A DNA stretch of 51,778 nucleotides, from contig NZ_FNWW01000015.1 of assembly GCF_900108515.1 (NCBI RefSeq), forward strand, positions 1 through 51,778. The letters are read 5' to 3'. Below, piece by piece: positions 1 to 11,396 of the stretch. Both the position numbers and the translations under genes were made by a program. The DNA is from Halobacillus karajensis (GTDB lineage Bacteria; Bacillota; Bacilli; Bacillales; Halobacillaceae). The number at the start of each line of letters is the position of its first letter. Within the stretch, counting starts at the first letter, position 1. Under the pieces are notes generated by a model. That model saw only the letters and a program-made list of their open reading frames with translations, was not told the DNA's origin and did no database searches.

Positions 1-183
1 ATTAGCCCCAGTTTCCCGGGGTTATTCCGGTCTTACAGGCAGGTTGCCCACGTGTTACTCACCCGTCCGCCGCTCGTTCCACGAGCTTCACCCCGAAGGG
101 ATCCACTCGCTTCCCGCGCTCGACTTGCATGTATTAGGCACGCCGCCAGCGTTCGTCCTGAGCCAGGATCAAACTCTCCATAA
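1..183 (-). rRNA. 16S ribosomal RNA, 5' end (partial)
   Basis: Read on the minus strand, the sequence from about base 183 down to base 1 contains the universal 16S start (GAGTTTGATCCTGGCTCAG) followed by the V1 region and the conserved stretch around GTGAGTAACACGTGGGCAA. Only the first ~180 nt lie in the window; the gene runs off the left edge. The V1 hairpin resembles that of Halobacillus and related halophilic Bacillaceae as I remember them, without an alignment. It is the first gene of an rRNA operon transcribed away from lysS. Confidence 0.97.
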
Positions 184-330
184 AAGTTAAGTTTGACTTG
201 CTCATTTGCACACCGAATGTGCTTGTTTAAAATCTCTTCTATATAAGAAGAAATGTTTGACGTACTGGTTGGTTCGTTCAGTTTTCAAAGATCAATGTTT
301 GGTTCGCCGCTTCAAAACAGCGACTTAATC

Positions 331-359
331 AATATATCATGTTCAGTCATTATCGTCAA
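331..359 (-). promoter_or_regulatory. rRNA operon promoter P2 (sigma-A)
   Basis: On the minus strand TTGACG (359-354), a 17-bp spacer and TATATT (336-331) form a near-consensus sigma-A promoter about 150 bp before the 16S gene. A leader with the common Bacillus pre-16S element (TCTTTGAAAACTGAAC, about 288-273) follows. It fits the downstream one of two tandem rrn promoters. Confidence 0.8.
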
Positions 360-424
360 CAACTTTTTAAGATTTATTTTGTTAAGCCGTTGCGGCTTGC
401 CGCTCTCTTAATGCGACAAATAAT

Positions 425-453
425 AATTTACCATGGTTTTTGAATTAGTTCAA
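425..453 (-). promoter_or_regulatory. rRNA operon promoter P1 (sigma-A)
   Basis: On the minus strand TTGAAC (453-448), a 17-bp spacer and TAAATT (430-425) precede P2 by about 94 bp. Tandem promoters are usual for Bacillus rrn operons. AT-rich sequence just upstream (about 455-490) could act as an UP element. The lysS terminator lies immediately upstream of it. Confidence 0.6.
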
Positions 454-511
454 GTGATATTTTATTAAAAAATAATTCTGATTATTATTCAACCTTATTC
501 ATCTTCCAAAC

Positions 512-546
512 AAAAGAAAAATCCCCCCGGCTCGCACCGGAGGGAT
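512..546 (-). terminator. lysS terminator
   Basis: A 10-bp stem (ATCCCTCCGG / CCGGGGGGAT) with a 6-nt loop is followed by TTTTTC on the minus strand, six bases after the lysS stop codon. It separates lysS from the rRNA promoters. Confidence 0.9.
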
Positions 547-552
547 GGATAT

Positions 553-2133
<1,581 letters not shown>

Positions 2134-2135
2134 TT

Positions 2136-2164
2136 AGTATAAAAAAGTACTATAGGCGTGTCAA
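2136..2164 (-). promoter_or_regulatory. lysS promoter (sigma-A)
   Basis: Minus strand TTGACA (2164-2159), 17-bp spacer, TATACT (2141-2136): consensus -35 and a 5/6 -10. Expected start near 2129, only about ten bases before the hairpin at 2120-2097. Confidence 0.8.
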
Positions 2165-2328
2165 TGTTGAGAGGTTTAAGATGCTTGTATTTTCTCCTCT
2201 AATTCATCATCGAATTCATAAAAGGGAGGACACATTGTCTCTCTGGTTCAGCTTGGATTAATACGGTGACGGATTCGTCTGTTCCCTTTCATATACCATG
2301 ACCCCGCACCTGTTTGACGTCATTCCGT

Positions 2329-2826
2329 TTAAATTCTCCCCCACTCGGACATACTGTCTACTTCTTCCGAAGGTAACAAACCGAGGGCCTCTCCTGCCGT
2401 CTGTTTCAAATGAGGAAGGTAGGTTTTAGGATCCAAGTCAGCTAAAGGGACCATGACAAACGCCCGCTCATGCATATGAGGATGGGGAATCGTTAAATGC
2501 TCGGCATTCATATTTTCATGATTATAAAGTAAAATGTCAAGGTCTATCGTGCGTGGTCCCCATTTCACCAGTCTTTTCCTCCCCAATACACGTTCAATTT
2601 CCTGACAGTATTGAAGAAGTTCTGAAGGGGATAAGCCGGTATTTATACGAATGACCATGTTTAGGAAATCATTTTGTTCCGTATACCCCACAGGGGCCGT
2701 TTCATAAACAGCTGACTTTTGTTCAATATTGATTTCTTTATGTTCCTTTAGAAGAATAATCGCGTCTTTTAGGAAGTTTTCTCTCGGCGTGATATTGGAA
2801 CCTAATGCAATATAAGCCTCATTCAT
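2329..2826 (-). CDS. folK: 2-amino-4-hydroxy-6-hydroxymethyldihydropteridine pyrophosphokinase
   Basis: Transfers pyrophosphate from ATP to hydroxymethyl-dihydropterin, giving the substrate of FolP in folate synthesis. The 165-residue product begins with the family's YIALGSN strand and carries the signature WGPRTIDLDILLY (about 109-121), plus IPHPHMHERAFVMVPL. The start ATG overlaps the folB stop (ATGA), so the two are translationally coupled. It is the last gene of a folP-folB-folK unit. The B. subtilis neighbours yazB and dusB, which normally follow, are missing before lysS. Confidence 0.96.
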   Translation of the reverse strand: MNEAYIALGSNITPRENFLKDAIILLKEHKEINIEQKSAVYETAPVGYTEQNDFLNMVIRINTGLSPSELLQYCQEIERVLGRKRLVKWGPRTIDLDILLYNHENMNAEHLTIPHPHMHERAFVMVPLADLDPKTYLPHLKQTAGEALGLLPSEEVDSMSEWGRI

Positions 2827-3188
2827 GTCGTACGTCTCCGATAGATCTCAACAGCAACCGATTTGTAATGGCCCGGGATGGGAGGATCAGGTTTGTAAAC
2901 TTTCACAAGGCTCCCCTCCAATAATGGGAACTCCGCGAAAAGTTGATGAGCAATCATTTCAGCAACGGTTTCGATTAACTTATATGCCTGGCCTTCCACT
3001 ATTTTTTTCGTAACCTCATAAATAGCGCCATAATCAATCGATTTTGTCATATCGTCAGATTCGCCCGCTGGCTTCAAGTCCAGTTCAAGCTCAAGGTCCA
3101 CATAAAATCTCTGGCCAAGTTTGTTTTCTTCCGGAAAAAGACCATGATACCCCCAAAACTCCATTTGATCTACATATATTTTATCCAT
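2823..3188 (-). CDS. folB: dihydroneopterin aldolase
   Basis: Converts 7,8-dihydroneopterin to 6-hydroxymethyl-dihydropterin and glycolaldehyde in folate synthesis. From the ATG at 3188 it is 121 residues (MDKIYVDQMEFWGYHG...), the usual length. The conserved YHG segment near the N-terminus, ESIDYG-like SIDYGAIY and the C-terminal KPDPPIPGHY motif are present. I prefer this start to one nine codons upstream, because the shorter form matches the family and has AAGGG just before it. It overlaps the folP stop by 8 nt and folK by 4 nt, indicating coupled translation. Confidence 0.95.
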   Translation of the reverse strand: MDKIYVDQMEFWGYHGLFPEENKLGQRFYVDLELELDLKPAGESDDMTKSIDYGAIYEVTKKIVEGQAYKLIETVAEMIAHQLFAEFPLLEGSLVKVYKPDPPIPGHYKSVAVEIYRRRTT

Positions 3189-4014
3189 TCCCTTCACCCT
3201 TTCCAAGCATGGCATCCATCATTCGAGTCATCCGTATCATCGGTTGCACCTCATGCACACGAACGATTTGAACTCCCTGGGCCACTCCATAACACACAGT
3301 TGCCCCTGTTCCCTCCATCCGTTGGTCTTTCGGGAGGTTCAATGCCGTTCCTATAAAAGTTTTTCTGGAAGTACCTAATAAGATGGGATAACCCAGTTCA
3401 TGCAATTGATTCAGGTTGCGCATAACTTCCAGGTTTTGATCCTGAGTTTTGGCAAAACCTATGCCTGGATCAAGAATGATGAACTCTTCCTTCACCCCTG
3501 CCTGTTTAGCTGATTCAATACTTTTGTGAAGGTCTTTTTTTATATCATCCATTAAGGATGTGTACTCTTTATTCGTGCGATTGTGGGTGAGTACAATAGG
3601 TACATTATATCGAGCAGCAACATCAGCAATTTCCGGCTCCTTCAGCGCTCCCCAAACGTCATTAATAATGGATGCTCCGGCCTCCACAGCCTTTTCTGCA
3701 ACCTTAGCTTTATACGTATCAATGGATATGGGAATACGAACCGACTCTTTAACTGCCTCAATAGCAGGAATAACACGCGCCAACTCTTCATCTGTTGATA
3801 CAGGATCGTGACCAGGACGAGTAGACTCGCCCCCAATATCAATGATATGTGCCCCTTCTTCTTCCATAGCCTTCGCTTGTTTCACAGCCTGATCAATATC
3901 AAAATACAGTCCCCCATCTGAAAAAGAATCAGGGGTTATATTTAGAATACCCATGACAAGCGTTTGTTTAGTTAAATTATATGTTTTTTCGGATGTTCTT
4001 AGTTCATTGACCAT
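3181..4014 (-). CDS. folP: dihydropteroate synthase
   Basis: Condenses hydroxymethyl-dihydropterin pyrophosphate with p-aminobenzoate; it is the sulfonamide target. The 277-residue TIM barrel shows MGILNITPDSFSDGG (about 21-35), GGESTRPG (about 61-68), NDVWG, DPGIGFAKTQDQN and the C-terminal GTSRKTFIG. A GGAGAG Shine-Dalgarno precedes the ATG. In B. subtilis pabB, pabA and pabC lie just upstream; here only a 163-bp gap separates it from the cysK terminator side, so p-aminobenzoate must be made from genes elsewhere or imported. Confidence 0.96.
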   Translation of the reverse strand: MVNELRTSEKTYNLTKQTLVMGILNITPDSFSDGGLYFDIDQAVKQAKAMEEEGAHIIDIGGESTRPGHDPVSTDEELARVIPAIEAVKESVRIPISIDTYKAKVAEKAVEAGASIINDVWGALKEPEIADVAARYNVPIVLTHNRTNKEYTSLMDDIKKDLHKSIESAKQAGVKEEFIILDPGIGFAKTQDQNLEVMRNLNQLHELGYPILLGTSRKTFIGTALNLPKDQRMEGTGATVCYGVAQGVQIVRVHEVQPMIRMTRMMDAMLGKGEGNG

Positions 4015-4132
4015 ATGCGTCTCTCCTCGTTTCCTTCATTCTCTCCCCCTATCTTACATCATTTCAAAGTTTCTATCACACTTGTCATCCAGGAGGGGAT
4101 TACGGCATGGAGATAAAAATATCCGAAACAAA

Positions 4133-4170
4133 AGTAAAACTGCACTCCGCTTTGGGAAGTGCAGTTTTTT
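4133..4170 (-). terminator. cysK terminator
   Basis: Minus strand AAAACTGCACT / AGTGCAGTTTT stem (11 bp, 10-nt loop) ending in T-rich sequence, 8-40 nt after the cysK stop. Confidence 0.88.
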
Positions 4171-4177
4171 CATACGC

Positions 4178-5104
4178 TTATTCTCCATCAAAATCATAAA
4201 GAGGGGTAGAGAGATAACGCTCTCCATTACTAGGTAGAACAGCCACAACTTTTTTTCCTTTCCCCAGCTTCTTCGCCACCTGTTTTGCTACATGGATAGC
4301 AGATCCAGAAGAGATTCCTCCCAGGATTCCGTCTTTTCTTGCGGCATCTCTGGCTGCTGCAAAAGAATCTTCCTTGGAGACAGTCACGACTTCATCATAG
4401 ATATCTGTATCGAGGATCCCTGGTACGAAACCAGCACCAATCCCCTGGATTTTGTGAGGGCCGGGCTCTCCACCAGATAATATAGCGGATTCTTCCGGTT
4501 CTATCGCATAAATTTGAATATCTGGATACTTTTCTTTCAATACTTTACCAGCGCCGGTTATTGTACCGCCTGTGCCGATCCCGGCTACAAAAGCATCAAG
4601 TTGGCCGCCCATCTGCTCGACAATTTCCGGCCCTGTTGTTTTTTCATGTATAAGAGGATTCGCTTCATTATTGAATTGTTGTGGCAGAAAATAACCTTCT
4701 TTTTCTTGAAGTTCAGATGCCTTTTTAATAGCACCTTTCATCCCTTCGCTTCCCGGAGTTAATACGAGTTCGGCTCCATAGGCACGTAAAAGGTTGCGAC
4801 GCTCTTGGCTCATCGTATCCGGCATAACAAGAACCGCTTTATACCCTTTAGCTGCTGCAATCATTGCTAAACCGATACCAGTGTTTCCACTCGTCGGTTC
4901 TACAATTGTATCTCCTTCCTTCAAGCGGCCGTCTTTTTCGGCCTCTTCAATCATCGATAAGGCAATACGATCCTTGACAGAGCTTCCCGGGTTCATATAT
5001 TCAAGTTTCAGATAAATATCAGCACTATCTTCCTCTGCACTGCCATTTAATTTAACTAGTGGAGTCTGACCTACTAATTCACTTACGTTATTTACGATTC
5101 TCAT
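4178..5104 (-). CDS. cysK: cysteine synthase A (O-acetylserine sulfhydrylase)
   Basis: PLP enzyme making L-cysteine from O-acetylserine and sulfide. The 308-residue product has the PLP-lysine motif PGSSVKDR (about 38-45), the substrate loop [12 protein letters not shown] and the phosphate-binding GTGGTITG. The C-terminal ISSGSA and [12 protein letters not shown] segments are typical of CysK. The ATG at 5104 follows AGGAGTGAG at good spacing and gives the standard N-terminus ([17 protein letters not shown]); an in-frame start seven codons upstream is unlikely. It is a monocistronic unit with its own promoter and terminator. Confidence 0.96.
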   Translation of the reverse strand: MRIVNNVSELVGQTPLVKLNGSAEEDSADIYLKLEYMNPGSSVKDRIALSMIEEAEKDGRLKEGDTIVEPTSGNTGIGLAMIAAAKGYKAVLVMPDTMSQERRNLLRAYGAELVLTPGSEGMKGAIKKASELQEKEGYFLPQQFNNEANPLIHEKTTGPEIVEQMGGQLDAFVAGIGTGGTITGAGKVLKEKYPDIQIYAIEPEESAILSGGEPGPHKIQGIGAGFVPGILDTDIYDEVVTVSKEDSFAAARDAARKDGILGGISSGSAIHVAKQVAKKLGKGKKVVAVLPSNGERYLSTPLYDFDGE

Positions 5105-5148
5105 TATACTCACTCCTAAAACCAAGTATTTTTATAGGATTTAACCCT

Positions 5149-5177
5149 AATGTACTGAATACTGAAGGAATTGTCAA
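5149..5177 (-). promoter_or_regulatory. cysK promoter (sigma-A)
   Basis: Minus strand TTGACA (5177-5172), 17-bp spacer, TACATT (5154-5149), about 45 bp before the cysK start. The cysteine repressor CymR controls cysK in B. subtilis; I could not confidently pick out a CymR box here. Confidence 0.78.
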
Positions 5178-5199
5178 ACATTTCAATCATATATAAGAA

Positions 5200-5233
5200 A
5201 AGAAAAATGACGAAACGAACGTTTCGCCATTTA
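5200..5233 (-). terminator. hslO terminator
   Basis: Minus strand AAATGGCGAAACG pairs with CGTTTCGTCATTT and runs into TTTTTC, about 20 nt after the hslO stop. Confidence 0.85.
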
Positions 5234-5254
5234 TTGAATCATCATTTTACTTGC

Positions 5255-6145
5255 TTATGAGGGAGAATCAGTTCCATTAGACTGCAGCTCCTGAAGTTCT
5301 TCCACATTGAATTGGTAATCTTCATTACAGAAATGGCACTTCGCCTCTGCTCCCTGGTCTTCTTGAATCATTCGTTCAATTTCTTCATCCCCAAGGCTGG
5401 CAATGGCCATCTCTACCCGTTCGCGTGAGCAATGACATTGGAACTTCATAGGCAAGGTATCCAGTATACGGACATTTTCTTCCCCAAGGACGGTGTGTAA
5501 AATCTCTTCCGGCGTCTTTCCATCCCGGACTAACGATGAAATGGCTGGCATCTCAGATAGTTTCTTTTCGATTTGATTAGTTGTCTCATCATCAGCTCCA
5601 GGCATCATTTGAATAATGAAACCTCCCGCTGCAAGAATGGAATAATCGGTATCGACAAGAACACCTGCACCTACAGCAGATGGGACTTGCTCAGAATTCG
5701 CAAAGTAATAAGTGAAATCTTCACTGATCTCTCCAGAAACTATCGGGACCTGACCTGTGAAATGATCTCTCATCCCAAGATCTTTTACAACGCTTAAGGT
5801 CCCAGAAGTACCAACCGCACGCCTGACATCTAATTTACCTTGTGCGTTAGATTCAAAGTCGACATGAGGGTTCTTAATATATCCCCTTACCTCCCCTTTT
5901 GAGTTCGCATCTGCAATAATAGCTCCTGCAGGGCCGTCCCCCTCAATTTTCACTGTGAGTTTATCGTCCCCTTTGAGCATAGCGCCCATCATTCCACTAA
6001 TGGTCAACGTTCTCCCAAGTGCTGCGGATGTTGTGGCCCAGGTGTCCTGTCTACGCCTCGCTTCATCAACAGTTTCAGTTGACTGAACCGCATAGGCTCT
6101 GACTTGTCCATCGAAACCTACGGCACGCACTAAATAATCTGACAT
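5255..6145 (-). CDS. hslO: Hsp33 redox-regulated chaperone
   Basis: Cytosolic holdase activated by oxidation of four zinc-bound cysteines. The 296-residue product has the N-terminal Hsp33 core ([18 protein letters not shown]...). The C-terminal redox switch is CHC (about 237-239 from the chosen start) and CHFC about 30 residues later. I chose the second ATG (6145), ten bases after AAGGAG; the first ATG at 6154 lies only 2 nt from it and overlaps the coaX stop. It is co-transcribed with coaX. The B. subtilis downstream gene yacD is absent. Confidence 0.96.
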   Translation of the reverse strand: MSDYLVRAVGFDGQVRAYAVQSTETVDEARRRQDTWATTSAALGRTLTISGMMGAMLKGDDKLTVKIEGDGPAGAIIADANSKGEVRGYIKNPHVDFESNAQGKLDVRRAVGTSGTLSVVKDLGMRDHFTGQVPIVSGEISEDFTYYFANSEQVPSAVGAGVLVDTDYSILAAGGFIIQMMPGADDETTNQIEKKLSEMPAISSLVRDGKTPEEILHTVLGEENVRILDTLPMKFQCHCSRERVEMAIASLGDEEIERMIQEDQGAEAKCHFCNEDYQFNVEELQELQSNGTDSPS

Positions 6146-6150
6146 GCTAT

Positions 6151-6942
6151 TCATTCTCCTTTAAATGCTTTTTTCTCTTTGTTCCGTTGGTATATCTTAT
6201 GAAGACCTTTCAATGTCAAAAAAGGATCTACATGGTCGATTGTTCGCGATTGACCGGCAATCAGGTTGGCAAGTCCGCCTGTTGCAATCACTGTCGGTGT
6301 CTGATCCGACGTTTCTTTCATGCGGCGTACGACTTCGTCTACCTGGCCGACATATCCATAGTAAACACCAGACTGCATCGCCTCTACTGTACTCTGTCCA
6401 ATTACTTGATCCGGACTCTTAATTTCAATTTTCGGCAGTTTGGCCGCTTTAGCATACAAGGCTTCCATGGAAATATTCACACCAGGAGCAATAGCGCCTC
6501 CAAGATACTCACCTTCCGCATTGATATAACAATACGTCGTAGCCGTTCCAAAATCAATAATTACTAGAGGAAGGGGGTACTCATCGATAGCTCCCACTGC
6601 GTTCACCACACGGTCAGCTCCTATCTCACTAGGGTTCGGATACCTCATTGGCAGACCGTGGTCCACGGCCCCCTCACCAATAATCATCGGTTGCTTTTTA
6701 AAATAATATCGGGACATACGATCGAGTGCAAACATTATAGGTGGAACAACGGAAGAAATAATAACGCCGTCCATATGTTCAAAACTTAAACCTTCATGGT
6801 CGAAAAGGGATTTAATAAGCATACCGAACTCGTCTTCTGTTTTGTAACGGTCGGTTTTAATTCTCCACTGGTACTTTAAGGAGTCATCTTCAAATACACC
6901 TAGTACAGTATTGGTATTTCCCACATCAAGGACAAAATTCAT
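6151..6942 (-). CDS. coaX: type III pantothenate kinase
   Basis: Phosphorylates pantothenate in the first step of CoA synthesis. The 263-residue product opens with the ASKHA phosphate-1 motif [11 protein letters not shown] and has the type III signatures [11 protein letters not shown] and [11 protein letters not shown] (phosphate 2). A C-terminal adenosine motif [12 protein letters not shown] follows. From 6942 the DVGNT motif starts at residue 5, as in relatives, and GGGAGG lies upstream. It is followed directly by hslO, overlapping any longer hslO start. It lies downstream of ftsH, as in B. subtilis. Confidence 0.96.
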   Translation of the reverse strand: MNFVLDVGNTNTVLGVFEDDSLKYQWRIKTDRYKTEDEFGMLIKSLFDHEGLSFEHMDGVIISSVVPPIMFALDRMSRYYFKKQPMIIGEGAVDHGLPMRYPNPSEIGADRVVNAVGAIDEYPLPLVIIDFGTATTYCYINAEGEYLGGAIAPGVNISMEALYAKAAKLPKIEIKSPDQVIGQSTVEAMQSGVYYGYVGQVDEVVRRMKETSDQTPTVIATGGLANLIAGQSRTIDHVDPFLTLKGLHKIYQRNKEKKAFKGE

Positions 6943-6977
6943 ACATGCAGCCTCCCGTGTCATTTCCTTCGGCTACC

Positions 6978-6986
6978 ATCATATCA
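6978..6986 (-). promoter_or_regulatory. possible coaX-hslO promoter (extended -10)
   Basis: Minus strand TGATATGAT is an extended -10 (TGn plus TATGAT) about 35 bp before coaX and after the ftsH terminator. No good -35 was found. Confidence 0.4.
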
Positions 6987-7020
6987 TAAGACCCTACCGC
7001 TTCGCTCCTACCTCACACAC

Positions 7021-7060
7021 AAAAAGCCACACCACCCAAATTTAGGGCTGATGTGGCTTT
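7021..7060 (-). terminator. ftsH terminator
   Basis: Minus strand AAAGCCACA ... TGTGGCTTT, with an inner GCCC/GGGT pairing, ends in TTTTTG. It begins eight bases after the ftsH stop. Confidence 0.88.
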
Positions 7061-7068
7061 GCTTGTGA

Positions 7069-9108
7069 TTAAGAACGACGGTCCTCTGAATCAGATGGAC
7101 CTTCATCTTTTGTTTCTTCTTGTTTATCTTCCTTAGTTACTTCATTCGAAGGTTCTGTTCCGTCTGTTTGTTCATCTTCTTTTGACTGGATGGTTAAACG
7201 CACATCCTCGTTATCGGAAGACGTATTATTCTTGATTTTTGCGTTGTGTTCCCGCGCAATTTCTTCAAGTTCTTCATCCGTCGGAAGACGACCTTTGTCA
7301 AACAGTGAGCGAATTTGAGTTGCATCAAGGGTTTCAACATCCAACAATGTCTTCGCAATCAACTCAAGTTTATCTTTATTTTCCGTCAGAATCGTTTTCG
7401 CACGATCATAACAGTATTGAATAAAGTTCTTCACTTCCTGATCAATTTCATAAGCAATTTGATCACTATAATTTTGTTCGTTCTGGATGTCACGGCCTAA
7501 GAAGACCTGACCACCAGAGTTGGAACCAAACTGAAGCGGGCCAAGTTTTTCACTCATCCCGTACTCTGTGACCATCTTACGAGCAATACTTGTTGCACGC
7601 TGGAAGTCATTGTGAGCACCTGTACTAACTTCACCGAAGATGATTTCTTCTGCGACTCGGCCACCAAGCAATCCTGTAATCTTATCAAATAGTTCAGGTT
7701 TTGTCATGAAGTAACGATCTTCTTTTGGAAGCATGACGGCATACCCGCCTGCCTGCCCACGAGGGACAATTGTTACTTTATGAACCATATCGGCATCATC
7801 CAGCACCATGCCAATTACTGTATGTCCACTCTCGTGGTGGGCCACAATATCGCGCTCTTTCTTGGAAATGACACGACTCTTCTTAGCTGGTCCTGCAATA
7901 ACGCGGTCAATTGCTTCGTCTACATCGTCCATATCGACTGCCTTCTTATCTCCACGTGCGGCTACAAGAGCTGCTTCGTTGAGTAAGTTTTCTAAGTCAG
8001 CACCAGAAAACCCTGGCGTACGAAGAGCGATTGTTTTCAAATCAACGTTTTCTGAAAGGGGCTTGTTTTTCGCATGAACAGCCAGAACAGCTTCACGACC
8101 TTTAACATCAGGGCGATCAACCGTGATTTGACGGTCGAAACGACCAGGACGTAGAAGAGCCGGGTCCAGAATATCTGGCCTGTTAGTAGCTGCGATGATA
8201 ATAATCCCTTCATTGACACCGAAACCATCCATTTCAACAAGCAATTGGTTCAACGTTTGCTCACGTTCATCGTGGCCACCACCGAGTCCAGCACCACGCT
8301 GACGACCTACAGCATCGATCTCATCAATGAAGATGATGCCAGGGGCATTCTTTTTCGCATTTTCAAATAAGTCACGGACACGAGATGCCCCTACACCAAC
8401 GAACATCTCAACAAAGTCCGAACCACTAATGGAGAAGAATGGAACACCAGCTTCGCCGGCTACTGCCCGAGCGAGTAGTGTTTTACCTGTACCAGGAGGT
8501 CCAACTAACAAGACACCCTTAGGAATACGTGCACCGACAGCAGAGAATTTACGAGGGTCTTTTAAGAAGTCAACGACCTCCACAAGTTCCTGCTTTTCTT
8601 CATCTGCTCCGGCAACATCTTTAAAGCGTACTTTCTTCTTCTCTTCCGAGTACATTTTCGCCTTACTCTTACCAAAGTTCATAACACGGCTTCCGCCACC
8701 CTGAGCTTGGTTAAGCAAGAAGAAGAACAAGATAAAGATAATGACGAATGGAATGATGGAAGTTAGGAAAGTCACCCATGCACTAGGCTGTTCTTCCTGT
8801 TCCACAGTTAGGTTGCTCTGTTCTTGAGCTGTCTGTGTAATATTAGCAATCACTTCATCGTTCGCAGGAATCTGCGCTACGAAGGTTTCTCCTTCTTCAG
8901 CTCCCTGCTCTTGACCTGTCACGCGAATCACCCCGTTGACAGGCTGAATCGTCATTTCCTGAATCTCACCATTATTCAATTTATTGTAGAATTCATTGAC
9001 ATTGTATTCTGTTTGCGGATCACCTTGACCTCGAAATAGACCGACCACGCCGATAACCACGAGGAAGATAAGTAAGTAAAATATGGTATTACGAAAGATC
9101 CGGTTCAT
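7069..9108 (-). CDS. ftsH: ATP-dependent zinc metalloprotease FtsH
   Basis: Membrane-anchored AAA+ protease that degrades short-lived and misassembled membrane proteins; in B. subtilis it also affects sporulation. The 679-residue product has TM1 at about 6-24, an extracytoplasmic loop and TM2 at about 110-133. The AAA module has Walker A GPPGTGKT (about 204-211), Walker B IIFIDEID and the SRH region [19 protein letters not shown]. The zinc site HESGH is near residue 425. The acidic, Ser/Asp/Glu-rich tail of about 60 residues is probably disordered. AGGAGG sits 6 nt before the ATG. It follows hpt but has a possible promoter and its own terminator. Confidence 0.98.
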   Translation of the reverse strand: MNRIFRNTIFYLLIFLVVIGVVGLFRGQGDPQTEYNVNEFYNKLNNGEIQEMTIQPVNGVIRVTGQEQGAEEGETFVAQIPANDEVIANITQTAQEQSNLTVEQEEQPSAWVTFLTSIIPFVIIFILFFFLLNQAQGGGSRVMNFGKSKAKMYSEEKKKVRFKDVAGADEEKQELVEVVDFLKDPRKFSAVGARIPKGVLLVGPPGTGKTLLARAVAGEAGVPFFSISGSDFVEMFVGVGASRVRDLFENAKKNAPGIIFIDEIDAVGRQRGAGLGGGHDEREQTLNQLLVEMDGFGVNEGIIIIAATNRPDILDPALLRPGRFDRQITVDRPDVKGREAVLAVHAKNKPLSENVDLKTIALRTPGFSGADLENLLNEAALVAARGDKKAVDMDDVDEAIDRVIAGPAKKSRVISKKERDIVAHHESGHTVIGMVLDDADMVHKVTIVPRGQAGGYAVMLPKEDRYFMTKPELFDKITGLLGGRVAEEIIFGEVSTGAHNDFQRATSIARKMVTEYGMSEKLGPLQFGSNSGGQVFLGRDIQNEQNYSDQIAYEIDQEVKNFIQYCYDRAKTILTENKDKLELIAKTLLDVETLDATQIRSLFDKGRLPTDEELEEIAREHNAKIKNNTSSDNEDVRLTIQSKEDEQTDGTEPSNEVTKEDKQEETKDEGPSDSEDRRS

Positions 9109-9144
9109 TGCCTACCTCCTCCCAAACGAGAAAAACTATAGTAA

Positions 9145-9174
9145 ATACTACCATACCAAAAACGGACGACACAA
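9145..9174 (-). promoter_or_regulatory. possible ftsH promoter
   Basis: Minus strand extended -10 TGGTAGTAT (-10 TAGTAT at 9150-9145) with a weak -35 TTGTGT 18 bp upstream. It lies in the hpt-ftsH gap, about 40 bp before the ftsH start. Confidence 0.42.
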
Positions 9175-9225
9175 CTAATTACCCTTGACATGAACAATCT
9201 AAAACTACTTCGCCAGAATCTATAT

Positions 9226-9765
9226 TCAGCCTCCATAAACCTCAGGCTTCAATACTCCGACGTATGGAAGATTCCGATATTTTTCTTGGTAGTCGAGACC
9301 ATATCCGACAACAAATTCATCAGGGACTTCGAACCCAACGGTATCTGCTTTAATATCAGCACTGCGCCCCGTCGGTTTATCGAGAAGTGTAACGATTTTG
9401 ATTGAATTAGCTTTGCGGTATTTAAACAAGTCGACAAGATAGGCCAACGTGCGTCCACTATCAATGATATCTTCAATAATTAGCACATCTCTACCTTCAA
9501 CCTTTGTATCAAGGTCCTTTACAATTTTGACCTCTCCAGAAGATTCCATACCTCCGTGGTAGCTGGACACATCCATAAAGTCCATTTCCAAATGTGTTTC
9601 CATACGCTTCAAAAGGTCAGTCATGAATGGGGTTGCTCCCTTCAATACACCGATCGCCAAAGGGAAATGACCTTCATATTCCTTCGAGAGTTCTGCCCCC
9701 ATTTCTTTACATTTCTCTTGAATTTCTTCTTCGGAAATCAAGACCTTTTCAATTTCATTATGCAT
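9226..9765 (-). CDS. hpt: hypoxanthine phosphoribosyltransferase
   Basis: Salvages hypoxanthine and guanine to IMP and GMP using PRPP. The 179-residue type I phosphoribosyltransferase has the PRPP loop [14 protein letters not shown] (about 94-107), the flexible-loop SSYHG, and the base-binding DKPTGR and VGYGLDY. AGGAGG lies 7 nt before the ATG. It follows tilS by 11 nt, the conserved tilS-hprT-ftsH order. In B. subtilis TilS and HprT interact and control ftsH expression. Confidence 0.97.
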   Translation of the reverse strand: MHNEIEKVLISEEEIQEKCKEMGAELSKEYEGHFPLAIGVLKGATPFMTDLLKRMETHLEMDFMDVSSYHGGMESSGEVKIVKDLDTKVEGRDVLIIEDIIDSGRTLAYLVDLFKYRKANSIKIVTLLDKPTGRSADIKADTVGFEVPDEFVVGYGLDYQEKYRNLPYVGVLKPEVYGG

Positions 9766-9776
9766 GATTGCTCCTC

Positions 9777-11171
9777 CTACGTGTCTGCTTTGTTTTTATA
9801 ATGTAACCGAAGCCACTTACCTGATGAAAGGCTGGTACGTTCCCCACCTTTTTTCAAACCGATTACCCAAAGGATTTTCCCTGTTTGGTCTGTAATGATC
9901 GGCCAGGTATTACGCAGACGGGCCGGGACTTTCTGGTCGATAAAAATATCTTTTACCTTTTTCGACCCGTTCATCCCTCTGATATTTATCCGGTCCCCGT
10001 CCAGCCTCGTCCGAACAACGAGAGGAGGTTTTACGTGATGCGAATCACATACGTACGTAAAAACATTCTCTGTCTCGTCAGGTTCACACCAGCTTGCCGT
10101 AATGTTGGATCCGTCAGGGAGTTCCACAGAACCTTCAATCGAAAGTTCGTATTTATAGCCCTTTTCCTCTTCCCTTTCTTTAAAAGCAAAAGTGATTTCA
10201 TCATAGGCGCGGGTAATTTTCAACCCTTCCGGGAAATCAAGGGAAACATTCGGTTTTTCATCATTCAAAAGGTTCATAAACATTTCTTCATGCAAGTAAG
10301 AAATGTCTTCATTTTGCTTCACATACAGATAGTTCAATATTAGATGAAAGGCTGTCCTTTGTAAAGCAAGCGGGAATGTTTTGAAAGTTCGTTTAGAAAA
10401 TTGTACGAATTTCTCAACATTTTGCGAAAAATGGACGGTTTCCAATACCTTTTGGGCCTGTTCATTTATGTATGACCTTTCTTCCCTGACCCTTTCGCTC
10501 CACGCCTGCATATGCTTATGAAACTGAGGATTTTTCTTATTCATAAATGGTAAAACATGCTGGCGGAAGGCATTACGGGTATAATCTGTTTCGGTATTAG
10601 ATGGGTCGAGTCTAAACTTTACATTTTTTTCTTCCAAATAGTCAGTGATCTGTTTTTTTGAAACGGTTAGAAACGGGCGTATAATCTGACCACAAGCAAA
10701 GGGCCGTACAGCAGGCATGCCTTGGACGGCTTCAGGCCGTGCGCTGCGCAGCAGCTGCATCATGACTGTTTCCGCCTGATCATCTCCATGATGCCCCATA
10801 ACTAATGCATCCGCTTCGTAAGCGTACATCATCTTCTCAAACCATTGATAACGTAAAGTTCGGGCAGCTTCCTGCGTTCCTTTACCCGTTTCTTTTTTGT
10901 ACGATTTTACATCCACAGATACCCCTTGGAATTCTATATCCCACTGCTGACAAACTTCTTCAACAAAACAAAGGTCTTCCCCCGATTCTTCCCCTCGTAA
11001 TTGGTGATCGACAGATAGGACGACTAGACGGAGAGAGGATGATTTCCTCATGGAGCATAAGAAATGCAAGAGAGCCATCGAATCCGGCCCGCCGGACACT
11101 GCCACAAGTAACGTTTGATTGGAGCGAATCAGATGGTGTTTAGCTATAAACGAATGGACAGCGTGATCCAT
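9777..11171 (-). CDS. tilS: tRNA(Ile)-lysidine synthase
   Basis: Modifies C34 of the CAU-anticodon isoleucine tRNA to lysidine so that it reads AUA. The 464-residue product has an N-type ATP-pyrophosphatase domain with the P-loop SGGPDS (about 26-31) and the downstream motifs [14 protein letters not shown] and LRSARP. A C-terminal TilS substrate-binding domain completes it ([20 protein letters not shown] ... WVIG). GGAGG sits 8 nt before the ATG. It is essential in B. subtilis. It heads the tilS-hpt unit. Confidence 0.96.
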   Translation of the reverse strand: MDHAVHSFIAKHHLIRSNQTLLVAVSGGPDSMALLHFLCSMRKSSSLRLVVLSVDHQLRGEESGEDLCFVEEVCQQWDIEFQGVSVDVKSYKKETGKGTQEAARTLRYQWFEKMMYAYEADALVMGHHGDDQAETVMMQLLRSARPEAVQGMPAVRPFACGQIIRPFLTVSKKQITDYLEEKNVKFRLDPSNTETDYTRNAFRQHVLPFMNKKNPQFHKHMQAWSERVREERSYINEQAQKVLETVHFSQNVEKFVQFSKRTFKTFPLALQRTAFHLILNYLYVKQNEDISYLHEEMFMNLLNDEKPNVSLDFPEGLKITRAYDEITFAFKEREEEKGYKYELSIEGSVELPDGSNITASWCEPDETENVFTYVCDSHHVKPPLVVRTRLDGDRINIRGMNGSKKVKDIFIDQKVPARLRNTWPIITDQTGKILWVIGLKKGGERTSLSSGKWLRLHYKNKADT

Positions 11172-11210
11172 TAAAGGTTCCTCCAGTCTCTGTCATTTGT
11201 ATCTCTTCTT

Positions 11211-11238
11211 ATCGTATCACTATTCGCAATCACTGCAA
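11211..11238 (-). promoter_or_regulatory. possible tilS promoter
   Basis: Minus strand TGATACGAT (extended -10, TACGAT at 11216-11211) with TTGCAG 16 bp upstream (11238-11233). The -35 match is poor. The rest of the 225-bp yabT-tilS gap shows nothing clear, and I find no strong terminator for yabT. Confidence 0.33.
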
Positions 11239-11396
11239 AAGATAAGCTGTTTATTTCTTCTTTTATTTTTCATATCGTTTCAGAAGACCTTCACATAAGA
11301 GGCCGAACATTTATAGATACCTGGAAGGTCAGGGAGGGCAAATGACCAATCCACCAGGAATGTACACTTTTCCTTACCTATAATGGGTCCGGTGTT

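Noticed and set aside
5105-5177. CymR operator at cysK
   Set aside because: An ATTCC-like half site overlaps the promoter, but the full motif could not be matched with confidence.
8327-8704. Open frame on the plus strand inside ftsH
   Set aside because: Antisense shadow of the conserved AAA domain; Ser/Pro/Thr-rich composition is what the reverse of that coding sequence gives.
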